Origin: Sugiyamaella lignohabitans
Lineage: Eukaryota > Ascomycota > Dipodascomycetes > Dipodascales > Trichomonascaceae
Assembly: GCF_001640025.1 (NCBI RefSeq)
Contig: NC_031672.1
Coordinates: 5,866,847 to 5,930,846, forward strand
DNA length: 64,000 bases
Direction of reading: 5' to 3'
Shown one piece after another: positions 18,852 to 30,500 of this stretch. The notes below the pieces were generated by a model that saw only the letters and a program-made list of their open reading frames with translations, searched no databases and was not told the DNA's origin. The translations under genes and the position numbers were made by a program. Every line of letters begins with the position of its first letter. Position 1 is the first letter of the stretch.

Positions 18852-19944
18852 ATTCATAGCCAGAAAGATTTGTAAATAATATTTATTTTATATGTTAACT
18901 GATGTACCATATGTTCTTCCAGAACCAGTGAGACCACTATTGTAGGTCAGAAATAAAAAAATAGGGCTATAATCCTGATAGCTCACAATCTACAGGACCC
19001 AGATAGCATAGCGGTCCAAGGAGAGGTGGAGATGAATATTACTACATCTGTTATGGAAATACTGTAGTGCCTAAGTGACCATGCTCGGGTGTACTCTCAT
19101 GCTCTCTACCCCTGAAATGACTGCATCCGGACCCTGCGTCGTAAGCCGAACTAATATGCATATCCGAGAAATCCGACCATGAAATGACCGACCAATAGTC
19201 AAATGAAATTGCGGAAAATTGAATATCAAATCCATAACGGCATAGCATCAACGTCGTGTCGTATCTTTCCAAGCCTACTGAGAGTCATTAGTTAATCCGT
19301 TGGACACTGGCCAAAATGTTTTCTCACCTCCTCCCTATTTCTGACGGGTCCTTCTCAGACTCCCTGCCAACCTCACTCCCATGTCCCTTCCACGGTTCCC
19401 TCCCGGCTCTCCCCACACTTTTCCTGAGTATTGATCGAGAGGAGCCACGAGGCCCAGGAGAATGCATAAACAGAATGTGTAGAGCTGTTACATGTGAATT
19501 CTGCGCCTGGCTTCGGATAATACGCCGCGGTCGGAAGCAGGAGCACTGTAAACTGGCACCTTACGGGGTATGCAGGCATGAACTTTGTGCCGAGGAAGGT
19601 AAAGCGTCGGTTGAACGGTGAAAAGTTCCGTATGCCCACCGAGCTCAGTTGAGCCGTGCATATAATTAACCCGGGGTAGTCACGTATATAAATATACTTA
19701 TCCCCGGACAATAGACTGACCTGTTTATTCTTCCGATCCAAAAAGTAAAAAAGTAAAAATTTTGGTCTCTTAACTGAGATTATTCTGATCCTTGTATATT
19801 CTGGTTAGGTTTTTGTAATAACCTGATATAGTCACGTTCTAGCCGGCCGTCTGTATCTCGGGTACTTGCTACTTACACGCTATTTGCATTTTTTCATTCC
19901 AACAAAAATTAAAAAAAATATAATAATAACTAGCAGAACCCAAA
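18852..19944. promoter_or_regulatory. CRC1 upstream region
   Basis: About 1.1 kb with no supported gene; frames near 19051-19272 and 19316-19621 look like noise. Visible elements: TATATAAATA at 19685-19694, GC-box-like CCCGGGG near 19670 and CCCCGG at 19702-19707 (Mig1-like cores), and the reverse of GCAGGGTC at about 19131. A carnitine carrier is plausibly carbon-regulated, but the sites are only motif matches. Confidence 0.4.
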
Positions 19945-20856
19945 ATGTCTGATTACGAAGGTGGCATAGAAGCCGTTGTTGAGAATCCTCTTGTGGGTCA
20001 AATCAAGTCATTTGTGGCTGGTGGTTTCGGTGGTATCTGTGCTGTAGCAGTCGGTCATCCGTTCGATCTCATCAAGGTTCGTCTGCAAACATCTGCTCCT
20101 GGAACATATTCAGGTACTTTGGATGTGGTGAAGAAAACTCTCGCTGCAGATGGTGCTCGTGGTCTTTACAGAGGTGTTGTTGCTCCATTATTGGGAGTCA
20201 CGCCTATGTTTGCTATTTCATTCTGGGGTTACGATTTGGGTCAGAGAATTGTGAAATCAGCTTCTCCCTTGAAAGAAGGTGAGAAACTGTCGATTTCTCA
20301 AATCTCTGCTGCAGGTTTCCTGTCTGCTATCCCTACCACAGCTGTAGCTGCTCCTTTCGAGCGTGTTAAGGTTATCCTGCAATTGCAGGGCCAAAATGCT
20401 AAACCCGGTGCCAAACAGTTCAATGGTGCTCTTGACGTTGTTTCGCATCTTTACAAAGAGGGTGGTTTGCGATCTGTCTTCAAAGGATCCGTAGCCACTT
20501 TATGTCGTGATGGACCCGGTTCAGCTTTGTATTTTGCAACTTATGAATACCTCAAGCGTAAATTGACTCCCGAAGGTACAACTATGTCATTGGGAGCTAT
20601 CTCGTTTGCTGGTGGTATGGCCGGTGTTGCTATGTGGGTTCCTGTATTCCCCATTGACACCATCAAATCCAACTTACAATCGTCTCAAACACCTCAATCT
20701 ATCGGCCAAGTTACCCGAAACATTTACAGATCTGGTGGATACAAGGCCTTCTTCCCAGGTCTCGGTCCCGCCTTGTTACGTTCGTTCCCTGCTAACGCAG
20801 CAACCTTCGTAGGTGTCGAGCTTGCTCACAAGTTTTTCCAAACGCTTAACATCTAG
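19945..20856 (+). CDS. CRC1: mitochondrial carnitine/acylcarnitine carrier
   Basis: Inner-membrane exchanger importing acetyl- and acylcarnitine for respiration on fatty acids or acetate. 303 residues with three mitochondrial-carrier repeats. The signature P-x-[DE]-x-x-[KR] appears as PFDLIKVRLQ (about residues 39-48), PFERVKVILQ (about 137) and PIDTIKSNLQ (about 237). The second-repeat FERVK and the sequence LYRGVVAPLLGVTPMFAISFWGYD are typical of the CRC1/CACT subfamily, separating it from ornithine carriers. Intron-free. It converges on SPC98, with a GC-rich module in the gap. Confidence 0.92.
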   Translation: MSDYEGGIEAVVENPLVGQIKSFVAGGFGGICAVAVGHPFDLIKVRLQTSAPGTYSGTLDVVKKTLAADGARGLYRGVVAPLLGVTPMFAISFWGYDLGQRIVKSASPLKEGEKLSISQISAAGFLSAIPTTAVAAPFERVKVILQLQGQNAKPGAKQFNGALDVVSHLYKEGGLRSVFKGSVATLCRDGPGSALYFATYEYLKRKLTPEGTTMSLGAISFAGGMAGVAMWVPVFPIDTIKSNLQSSQTPQSIGQVTRNIYRSGGYKAFFPGLGPALLRSFPANAATFVGVELAHKFFQTLNI

Positions 20857-20949
20857 ACGACCTGTGTATATTAACGCCCGTAATGATAGACAAATAGAAT
20901 CATGCTTCCCAACATCACTCCCAGGATCTGACTCCGAACTTCGCAAAAA

Positions 20950-21009
20950 CGACTCGAGCGTAGCGAGAGGAGCAGCGGGGTCTGGGGCGGAGCCCCAGCC
21001 GCCGGAGGC
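20950..21009 (-). repeat. GC-rich 60-base module between convergent genes
   Basis: Single reverse-orientation copy, beginning CGACTCGAGCGTAGCGAG and ending GCCGCCGGAGGC. It occupies the 183-base gap between the CRC1 stop and the SPC98 stop, 31 bases from the latter. Confidence 0.85.
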
Positions 21010-21039
21010 AAAGAGCGTTGATTAAAGTTCATTAGTTCA

Positions 21040-23526
21040 TTATTTAGTTCGTAGCAATCGTTGACGTGTATAGTAGCCATTAAAGTCCAGACGGACAGCT
21101 AGGAAACGCATCTCACTATCTTCTTCCTGCTTGAGTTTGTGTACTAGGTTTTCCACGTTGGTTGCAAAATTGTGCTGGAGCCCGTTAATTCCTTTCAGCA
21201 ACGTTTCAAAGCGGGCCAGTTCGTCTGTAGTTCTTGGAGTTGACAGGTTATGCATTCCCTCGACAAGACTTCGGAACGAGAGCACATCCTTTATAATTTC
21301 GTGAAGTTCACCAATAAGACTGCCACCACCAAGTAGACCTTTGTGAGTGATTTGTTTCAGGTATTTGCGATGCGATTCGATGGTTTCGTCGACAGTAAGT
21401 CGTCCACCTCCCTTGGCAAGCTCCTTCTGTAATGCTGACCATGACATTTCTACTACTTCGTAGTTGATATAGTACTGGAGCTCACTTATAAAATGCATCA
21501 TCTCCTGACAGGTACATCGAACTTGTCTCCAAGGCTCTTCATAAGATTTATCCACTTGTCCGCCTCGATGGCTAATTGCTAGCAGCTTCCATACATAGTA
21601 TAGTGAAAAGCTAGCCCATTTGATTCTCCACAAAAAGTTGAATACTCTTAGATACTGTCTCGACGATCGGCTATCTAAGATGACAATATCTAGAGGTTGT
21701 TCTACTCGGTATTCGAGAGTGAACACCTCCCATCCGATATCCCCATGACCCAGCTCTAGCATACGAGCGTCCACGCTTTTCAGCACCTCCGGGCTATCGA
21801 ATTGTGCATTAGAACTACGAATAGCGGTTTCCAGCATGGAAGTTAGGTGGTGCCTTAATAAGGATGCTGCTGGCTGGTCTAGCGTAGGTGCTGCTTCTTC
21901 GACTAGCAATTGGACAAAGTCACCCTTGCCTAACAATAGATAATCCTTCAGTCCTTGTAAATGGAGATCAAGATGGAATTTCGTTCGTAATAAATGATTA
22001 AGATGCTCAACGACCTGGTCGTATCCCAGGAATATTTGGTTTTCTAATTTAGTATAGTCGTTTATTGATGCCCATAGGTTGTGGTCTCTTCGCCTTGTAA
22101 CAATCCATTCGTTATCATCACATGCAACTCTGATGAAATAGAGCGTCTTGCCAGTTTCAAAAGCTTGACGAGCTATATTTGCAGACATAAAACTCGGCAC
22201 TAAATCCTGGTCGAATACAAATCGATTATTCCAAATGGCATTCGCAGATCCTATTCGAACAAAAAACTCGCCATATGGATCCACCAGTCGGCCGCTACTG
22301 ATCCATTCACTTAGAATTTCATAAAATGGTTTAGAAACTTTCCCAAGTAGTTTTTTAGCAAACAGAGATATATATTCATCTCCATTATAGGAACTTTTGT
22401 GGAGCAAGGACAGAATCTGTCCACCTTTCAGTGATTCAGACTGCCTGACAATGGAATGCAGAAGCCGCAGTCCTATTGTGGCTTCTCTGAGAAGAGAAAC
22501 ACATTTTCGTATTGTCAACAAGGATTTGTGTGAGGACTCGTCCAGTCCGCTAGTAGCGGTTCTTGTTGCAGTTGTGGCATCATCTGAATCGTTGACACGC
22601 ATAGTCTTTCGGGCCTCGTTCTCAATATATCCAACTAACGCAAGATACGAATTAAGTTCCTGGTCAATAGCACTTTTCAGAGATTGTCGCACGAGACTTG
22701 GTCGTGGTAGGCTTGGTCCTGCTGATATTGGCGTACTATGACTCGGTGCCTGCTCGGTCCTTCCATTCGCTGTCCCTCCTCGAGCATTGCTCTCATCACT
22801 TTCTGTTTCCTTGGCCTCTATCATAGACCTGATCTCTTTATATAAGAGGCCTGGCTCTAAGAGCTGGTAAGACAGGGAGATCAAAGGGAATGGAAGGGTT
22901 GAAGGGATTTCAAGCGACACTCCAGGAGATGACCCAGCACTAATTCTATCTCTGTTCTTATTTGTGATCCATTTGAAATGATTCGTTTTCAATCCTTGTA
23001 GCGCAAATGGAAGGTCTATCATCAGCTCCTCCATAGATGGAACCTGCTCATCATGTAGAGCCTGAATGTAGATACCAGGGCTATTGATGTCTACAGGGCC
23101 ACGACTTCTCGGCCTGCTCCCTGGACCACGGGGTAATCTTTGATAATCAATTTCATCAGCAACTTTAAACTTCGTATTAGCTTCAGCTGCTAGAGCTTGA
23201 TCCTGATTTTCAACATATGCCATAGAACTCAAAAACTCTAGTTGTTCAGATACATTGTTCACATTTCTATTGGACACTAACCGCGATAGAAGGTTATTGA
23301 ATCGCACTGCCACATCTGTCCCGGGTCCTAAAAGGTGCTTTTCAATATCACCAGCTATATCCTGTAGCGTATAATATTGGTTATCTCTATTGGCAGAAGC
23401 CTCCACTAATAATTGCATACATTCGTCTGCCAGAAAGTTCACTCGCTGATGAGACGCATCGGGCTGCAAAACGCTCAATACTAGTCTCTGCACCAGATCA
23501 AATATCTCGTCGTCATTACTACTCAT
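21040..23526 (-). CDS. SPC98: gamma-tubulin complex component 3 (GCP3)
   Basis: Core subunit of the gamma-tubulin small complex that nucleates microtubules at the spindle pole body. 828 residues from ATG 23526 (MSSNDDEIFDLVQRL). An upstream in-frame stretch of 20 codons lacks an ATG. GCP landmarks include the N-terminal GRIP1 region (about 170-480), with VPFA-like motif EELMIDLPFALQGL, and the C-terminal GRIP2 domain with EVFTLEYRVEQPLDIVI and FLWRIKWASFSLYYVWK. The protein ends in RLDFNGYYTRQR, the typical GCP3 ending. An Arg/Ser/Gly-rich linker (about 245-275) is likely unstructured. GCP3 rather than GCP2 is based on the end motif and overall length. Confidence 0.9.
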   Translation of the reverse strand: MSSNDDEIFDLVQRLVLSVLQPDASHQRVNFLADECMQLLVEASANRDNQYYTLQDIAGDIEKHLLGPGTDVAVRFNNLLSRLVSNRNVNNVSEQLEFLSSMAYVENQDQALAAEANTKFKVADEIDYQRLPRGPGSRPRSRGPVDINSPGIYIQALHDEQVPSMEELMIDLPFALQGLKTNHFKWITNKNRDRISAGSSPGVSLEIPSTLPFPLISLSYQLLEPGLLYKEIRSMIEAKETESDESNARGGTANGRTEQAPSHSTPISAGPSLPRPSLVRQSLKSAIDQELNSYLALVGYIENEARKTMRVNDSDDATTATRTATSGLDESSHKSLLTIRKCVSLLREATIGLRLLHSIVRQSESLKGGQILSLLHKSSYNGDEYISLFAKKLLGKVSKPFYEILSEWISSGRLVDPYGEFFVRIGSANAIWNNRFVFDQDLVPSFMSANIARQAFETGKTLYFIRVACDDNEWIVTRRRDHNLWASINDYTKLENQIFLGYDQVVEHLNHLLRTKFHLDLHLQGLKDYLLLGKGDFVQLLVEEAAPTLDQPAASLLRHHLTSMLETAIRSSNAQFDSPEVLKSVDARMLELGHGDIGWEVFTLEYRVEQPLDIVILDSRSSRQYLRVFNFLWRIKWASFSLYYVWKLLAISHRGGQVDKSYEEPWRQVRCTCQEMMHFISELQYYINYEVVEMSWSALQKELAKGGGRLTVDETIESHRKYLKQITHKGLLGGGSLIGELHEIIKDVLSFRSLVEGMHNLSTPRTTDELARFETLLKGINGLQHNFATNVENLVHKLKQEEDSEMRFLAVRLDFNGYYTRQRLLRTK

Positions 23527-24126
23527 TGCCAGTTGTCTGCTAGCTCTGCTGATATAGCAAAAGCAAAAGAAATTAAATTGAGACAATTATTTCAAACGTA
23601 AACAAACCAACCGTGTATCTCCAGGTATCATGTATAATTATAACGCGCGGAAATCACGTGAGTACTAACCTCACTCTCACAAAAATAGACCCAGGGAGAT
23701 TCCGCTCTTTCCAGGATACCATTTCTTTTCTTGCGAATCCCAAAACTAGGTTACTACTTCTGCCGCAGCCAAGTTTAAGGGCTCAGAGAAAAGGTGGAAT
23801 TTCGCCTCAGCCCCCTGGCAGTGCTTCCAGAAGGCAACCACTCTTATCTGCTGGGGCGAGGGTTGTTATCTTTTGGAGATCCGTGAAAAATGAAAATTAA
23901 CGAGGGCAGGGGCAGAACAGGCATTGGTGTTAAGAGGCAAAAGAGGCTAACGCGAGCCAGGATCGTTGCATACGTCCAAGTGTCAACATTTCGATTCGCG
24001 ATTTAATTAGACTGTGTACGGTACGCTAACTAATTTTACATTTTCTTGCACATTTTTTGTGATTTGGAGTTGCCACTATAAAGAAGGACACTTAGTGTTT
24101 ATTGACAAATATATTTCAAATCAAAA
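23527..24126. promoter_or_regulatory. divergent promoter SPC98 / YIP3
   Basis: About 600 bases. TCACGTGA, a palindromic E-box, is at 23654-23661, about 130 bases upstream of SPC98. No other gene supported. Confidence 0.4.
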
Positions 24127-24975
24127 ATGAATGCTGTTAGTGCTGCCCTTGGATCGTTACGTGTATGTGATCCTTTTCCCTAGAGATATGGACTACTGAT
24201 AGCTGGTTGAATATTAGGTGGATATATCAATTTTTTGAAATGGTAATATGGCAATACTAACAAATGACTAGTTTTCCAACATAAGTCTTGGTGAAAGATT
24301 CAGCTATGAAAGTTTACGTGTAAGTGTTACTTTATCTGATGGAGATATTCACTAGTTGGGCTTCTGGTAACTTGGCTTTCCCTAGATATGCCTCTTATTC
24401 TGTCTCACTTTTTTCGAATCGCCACGTCTATGGTCCCAGTAATCTATTTTTAAGCAGGATTAATGAGATATGGAATAGAGACGTCAAAAGCGAATCCTTT
24501 GCTAACTTTTTTCTACTAGCCTGACGCTCTTTCTACGAGACTTTCCAATCTCAAGACTATTGGTGACTTCTTTGATGTGAGAAGACTGTCAAAGCCTCAA
24601 GGCTGGGGAGATGCTCAGTCTCGTATTCAGTACAATTTGGGATACTTTTCCACTAATTACGCCATTGTTTTCGCTCTGTTGTCAGTGTGGAGTCTATTGA
24701 CCAATCTTCTTCTGTTGTTTGTCATTATCCTTGTCGTCGTTGGTATGATTGGTATTGGCATGCTTCAAGGTCAAGACCTCGTACTGCCATTTGGTACCAT
24801 CACCACCTCGTCTTTATACACCACTTTATTTATTATTGCCGTTCCCTTGGGTATTTTCGCTTCTCCTTTGAGTACTTTGTTCTGGTTGATCGGTGCTTCT
24901 GGTGTTACCATCTTGGGCCATGCCACTTTGATGGAGAAGCCAATTGAAAGTGCCTTTGCTGAGGAGCAAGTCTAA
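24127..24975 (+). CDS. YIP3: PRA1/Yip3 family membrane protein, three exons
   Basis: Prenylated-Rab acceptor of the ER/Golgi that helps place Rab GTPases on membranes. Exons 24127-24162, 24272-24319 and 24520-24975 give 179 residues (yeast Yip3 176). Introns have donors GTATGT and GTAAGT and branch sites CTAAC before each AG. The third exon matches yeast Yip3 closely: RRLSKPQ, YNLGYFSTNYAI, LLTNLLLLFVIILVVVG, FASPLSTLFWLIGASGVTILGHATLMEKPIE. Four hydrophobic segments form two hairpins, as in PRA1 proteins. Exon 2 is only 48 bases (FSNISLGERFSYESLR) and aligns with the yeast region before SLQSKLATLR. Confidence 0.93.
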
Positions 24976-26496
24976 GGGTCTTATTACAAGAGAGAAGTGA
25001 AAACGAAAACGGTGCTAAAGACAATCACGAGTTCTGTCTATTGTCAGCTGAACTGTGAGCGTACCTAATAATAACATTGTCCGTAATTTATGATCATTTA
25101 GCCACTATATACGTTCACATTGTTGAAACTGATAGAATAAATAATATATATTGGGATCATTGCGTGTATAAAACTACTAGACATAGTCTCAGTAGCTCTA
25201 GCTCTGTTACAGGCTAATAAATCAGACAACAGTAAGTACTGTTTGTTCATGGCTATGGTGAGGTGATAACTTCTTATCTATTACTAGCTAATGGTACTCA
25301 AGGAGTGAGAAAAAGTATTATACTCGGTATATTAGCTGAATGATGTTAGTACTAATGCCACTCACGAAATTAAAACATTGCACAACTAAAAATAAACATT
25401 TCATTCAAAATCAGGTCCACGCCATGTCATAGGCGAATATCATCAAAGCCACGTATCTTGGGCACAGTAGACCGTCGTGAGTGTGGAAGATCATCATATA
25501 AAATGAAATGGCAATTGAAGCAGTACATGTTAAAAGCAAATTGCTTTACTTACTTTTTGTGTTCTATGACCACTAATTGATTCCTTTCAAATATTATCAG
25601 ACACGAACATTTCTCAATCAATTAAGATCAGACATATGCTTGTCAATTTTAAATTCGAATTTCATCATTAAAATGAAAGGAATAATAGTGGTCATGTTGC
25701 TGAGAGCCTTGCTCTCAAAACAAAATCTGAATTAGTTTCTTTTAACATGCTTTCAATTCTGGTATTGTTAGCCACACAATCATCAATGATGCCTACTTCT
25801 GGGAAAAAATACCAACTCCAATACAGTATTCTTTTAACAAATTCAGAAATGCATGAATGGTAAAAAAAAGGGTTATCGTCAACAGGAAACCTGGATCCGA
25901 CTCGTCATCTAGATGTTCATCATTCAAAAAAATACTGTAAACCGAGGCTGAACCAAGATCACAACTCACCATTATATAGACTAGATACTTTGACTGGGTA
26001 GAAATTATCAGCTAAAGTATTAGGTTTCGCGGCCCAGCCAGAGAGCAACTCAGGCGACTTCCATACCCAAGCGAGTAGTAATAGCTTCTGTTCTGAATAC
26101 TAGAACCTTACTCAGCCATCTGGTGCTGGTATTAGGGCCACTTATAGTAACCAGTTGCAATGAACGGTTACGCTCCTCGGGTATAGCTAAACGATGCTAT
26201 CGCGTGTTAGATTATCAAAGTCCAAACATTAGATTAGTTGATAGTTGAAAAGCAAAATCTTAAATGCGTAGCATAAATCAGTAACGTGGGTTTTCTAGGC
26301 CCACTTAAAAAGCTTGTCACTCATTATATATCGGTGCCCAGTGCTATGGTTCTTCATTTAGCCTGCATGAACAAAGCAATCAACATAATATCACTCCAGA
26401 CAATATAATTACCTTCAATGATGTTAGTGGGAATATTCATGGGAACCAGATGAAGGCATATTACAAAAATCATCAATTTCCAAAATTGTAAAAGAT

Positions 26497-26574
26497 CAGT
26501 CTAGGTGCAAAAACATTTTCAACAGTAAAATTCTGCCAGTAATTCCAGCTTTGTTTTTGAAGTCATCATATAAA
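26497..26574 (+). repeat. direct repeat, copy 1
   Basis: Shares an identical run of 31 bases (26529-26559, core TTCTGCCAGTAATTCCAGC) with copy 2 at an offset of 362 bases. Similarity decays outward from the core over roughly 180 bases. Confidence 0.75.
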
Positions 26575-26857
26575 GGAGAAATGATAAGAGTAATATGCCT
26601 GTTTTTCAAAAAAAAAAAAAAAGTAGATAAAACTAACCTTTTGGTATTAATAAAAGTCATCATAGTATGCCCTTATAAAGGGCTTTGGCTTGATCATAAC
26701 GTAATCAGAGAATAATGATATTAATATCAGAGTGTCAAAATGGCGTATCATAATAATCTACTGCTGATATAGTCTGTAACATGATGGTTAGTTTCCAATT
26801 TCATGCGACAACCAAGTTGTATAGATGTATAATATGCCAAAATCCATCAACAAATAT

Positions 26858-26939
26858 CAGTCTCGAGGTGCAAAAACTTTTCAACAGTATAATTCTGCCA
26901 GTAATTCCAGCTTTGTTTTTGTATAGTCATCATGATAAA
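26858..26939 (+). repeat. direct repeat, copy 2
   Basis: Second copy of the 26497 repeat, with the identical core at 26891-26921. Both copies are followed by GTCATCAT and preceded by CAGTCT and GGTGCAAAAAC. Confidence 0.75.
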
Positions 26940-27562
26940 TGGGTTCCGTGGTATATTAGTACAACTGTAGTAGTTGACTATTGTAGGAACTCACCATAGA
27001 GGTATCACAAAATAGTATTTCATTGTTGAAGTTAATCCATTGTCATATGCCAATTAGCATATGCCATCTTTCAATCGTTAGTTGAGCTATTCTATAGATA
27101 GACTGATATTACACATTCAATACCATCTCTCTACCCAGAACAAATATCAGGATTTCTCGTTTCCGATCATTAATAGATTCACAAACTCTAGTTTGAAATT
27201 TTAAGGTTGGATCATCAAGTTGCTAGGGTATCAAGAGTAAGAGTAGAAGTATAGTTTATACTGTAAACATACCAGGAAATCGATTTTTCAGCCAAACATT
27301 GTCTGTTGTAAGGAAGTGGAAAAAATGCGGGAAAATTTCGTACTTTTATAGCACAAAAAAAATGGATGCACCCTAACCCACATTTTTGTATAGTGGTTGG
27401 CGACCAGGATAGTGAGTGACCGTCTATTAAAGGACATGCCTTTAGTTCCACTGAGCCCATGTCTTTTGGCGGCAAAAATATATGCCTTAATTACTTAAAC
27501 CCAATTGAAAGCATTCGTATCATAATTCATTATATATATAACTTACAGGACAATTAGTCCTT

Positions 27563-30500
27563 CTATGTATTTACAGTGAGCCGCTGGTTTCGGCGGCCCT
27601 GGTGATTGTTAGAGGAAGTTGCTTCACCACTCGTTTGATTATTAGGTCCTGAATGGTTCTCTCCATGCGACTGAGTATTGGAGTTGGCACGGTTCTTAGG
27701 CTTGCCGTGCTTTCTTCGGTTGTTGTTATGCGATTTCGTATCTGCGGGCCTGCAAGAAGATTCATCTTCTACAGGACCAACCCCTTGAGCTCGCTGTGAT
27801 TCCAAAGCCCACCACTTCTCAAACTCTTCCTCTCTTTGAATATCTTTCAAGCTTCGAGAACTTTTTTCATTTCTCTTCTTAAGATCATGTTTCTCCTGCT
27901 GAATGATATCATTCAATGTGAAAGCCGGAGACTCTTGTTCAATTGGCTTCTTCGCTTTCTCTTTGCCTTTGGCGTACATGGCAAAGGGGGATTCTGCTTC
28001 TGTAACTGTGGAGCCTGGTGCTGGTATAGATGTTGTCTTTGATCGCACTTCCGCGGTAACAGAAGGTGGAACCGAAGCAGTAGCCACCGCAGGACTTGTA
28101 CGAGGTACATTCCAGGGACTTTGCGAGGGAGATGGTGAGCTAGGCTGGAAGGGATTACCCCATCCCATAGGTGTCGAAGGAGCGATGTCTTTTTGTTGCG
28201 ACTGAGGAGACTGTTGCTGTTGCTGTTGCTGCTCCCTAAGCAATCTCTTTCTTTCTTTCTGAGACATTTTTACAGATGGCCCATCTTTTACTACAGGCGT
28301 GAAGACAGATCCTACCGCTGGCGATGAAATTGCGGCAGGGGCAGGGGAAGACGAAGACGCGGACCCTCTCCTTGCTACACTTACTGATGATGCAGACGAC
28401 AAAGCCGACCCCGCTTGGTTTAGTTTACTTCTCGTGATTGGTGGGGACTTAACGATGGGCTGCTTAGTTCCAAGTGGAATTGTCGACAAAGGTACGGTGG
28501 AATTATTCGGGGTTGTGTTAAACCCAGAGCTAGAACCACCAGGTGAGAACTTCGGTGCACTTCCATAGGCCATTGGGGAAATTCTGTACGGAGTTGCGCC
28601 AGTTTTAGAAGGGCCCTTAACACTAGTGTTTGGTCCCACTTTCCATGGACTCGGTGAAAAATCCGCCTGTCCTGGAGAGGACGCTAGTGATGGAGCCCTT
28701 GACTTTCTGAATGGTGTCTGCAGTTGCGTTTGATTAGGAGAGCTTGCCATCGAAGTTACAGGCGGCGAAGATCCAAGAATGGGCCGAGGAGTTGACGCTC
28801 CAAATGATGGAGAGTTGCCTCCTAATTTAGGAGATCGCGACACTACTGACCAATTCGAATCATTAGCTGAGGTGACAGCTGTGGTTGTGGACGGCGTTGG
28901 CTCACTGCTGGGGCTATTTGACGTGCTGTCAACTTCCAGTTCAAATACTTCACCATCCAACTTTTGAGTAGACACAGTGGTTGGTGCTAAGCCATCTGTT
29001 ACAGAAGTCCTCTGGCCCTGACCCTTTTGAGGTCTTTGTGACAGGAACGAATATGTAGCATTTGCACCACAAACAGGAGTCCACCTAGCTACCTGATCGT
29101 TGTGCTCAAACAAGTTCTCTGAGAAGGTATGGCACAATTTCAGCATATCCTGACTAACAGCTCTCTGTTGAGCTAACTTCTTCTTCAAGTAAGCTTCAAT
29201 TCGACCCAACACAGTGCTGTTCAAGTCAAGCAAGAATCTGGTGGTTAGTATTTCTATCATCTGTATCCCTCTGGCATTTCTTCTGTACTCACCCATTTTC
29301 TAGTAGACACTCTAAATTGTGAACAACAAAGAAAATCAATGCTTCTTCTAATTGTGATCCAGGATAGTTCAAAATTTCCGTTAAGAGATATCCCACATTT
29401 TTCACAGTAACTATACTCATGTTAGTTGAATACGTCAATTTTCCCCTAGGTCGGAATAACTCACTAAAATGTTTGATGGTACACTCGCAAATCTGTCGTA
29501 ATTTTGGCAATAGGAGTTCATCTGCAGCAGCCATCACGTCTAAAACAAAACGTAAAAACAGTTTTGCACTATCGAACCTTTTAACACCATCGAAAAGCTC
29601 TTCTTCTTTGTTTCCGTAAATGTGTGCAATGACAACCGCGAAAACATCTAATGGTATCGATTTTAGATCAATTGTTTGTCGCCCATTACTATCATGAGTT
29701 CTCATAATATACCACCTTTCGGAAAACAGAGCTGAGAAATACCCCGAGCGTACTTTCAAGATATAGCTATGAGCCATGTATTGCTGGTTATCCTTTAGTA
29801 GTATGACGACGTCAGCATATGTGGGATTATTGGCCAGAGCTAGAAGCAAATCACCTTGCAAATCACGACACGGTTGATCGTCACGATACACTTCTACCCA
29901 AAAATTGGGCAGTCCAAGTGTGATTTTGAGACCACTGAGCTCTTGTTTAGACTTTTGAATGTCTTTAGGAACAGACTTCCGGAAATCACCCCATGGTTTC
30001 AATGAATAGTCCGTGTAGATGTAATAAACCAAAATAACGACGGTTAAGGGCTCAAATCCCTCAAAGTCGATACAGAGTCTTTCTTTGTGGGTAGTTCTTT
30101 TCATATAGGCTTCACAACCCGAGCATTTTAGGCGATATGAGTCTTCTTTCTCTTCAATAAGTTGTTTGAGCTGTTTACTACGACTCGAGAGAATCGATTT
30201 GTGAACAGGGATAATATGAGATCCAACTCGTAATACCATATCGTAACCGCGTACCCTCTCTTCAATGTCCATCAAACTAAGTCTCAGCCCATCAGCAGCA
30301 TCTGACGATACCCAAGACGCAAGACCCCGAAAACTAAGTTCTGTATCACTCTCTAGTGGAGTCATTTTTGTTTCTTTGTAAATACTACCAGATGGAAGGG
30401 CGAATTCAAGCGGACGGTAAAAGGATTTGCTCTGAGATTGGGTTATCAACTTTTCACTGGCCCTATCTTCATCACCACTGATAAATGGAACCAAGAAATG

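Larger units (their letters stand above)
24976..27562. other. gene-poor AT-rich stretch, 2.6 kb
   Basis: No supported coding frame on either strand; the longest (27215-27475, minus) lacks an ATG start. The stretch contains a degenerate direct repeat (26497-26574 and 26858-26939), three related ATGATG(T/G)TAGT-like starts near 25341, 26419 and 26781, and several CATCAT(A/G)TA stretches. Possibilities include an old pseudogene, a noncoding RNA locus or an origin/centromere-like region; the sequence alone does not decide. Confidence 0.4.

Noticed and set aside
19316..19621. 101-codon frame upstream of CRC1
   Set aside because: Composition is erratic, no recognisable domain, and it overlaps the CRC1 promoter region.
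27215..27475. 86-codon minus-strand frame
   Set aside because: No ATG at the start, and Cys/Trp/His-rich noise composition.
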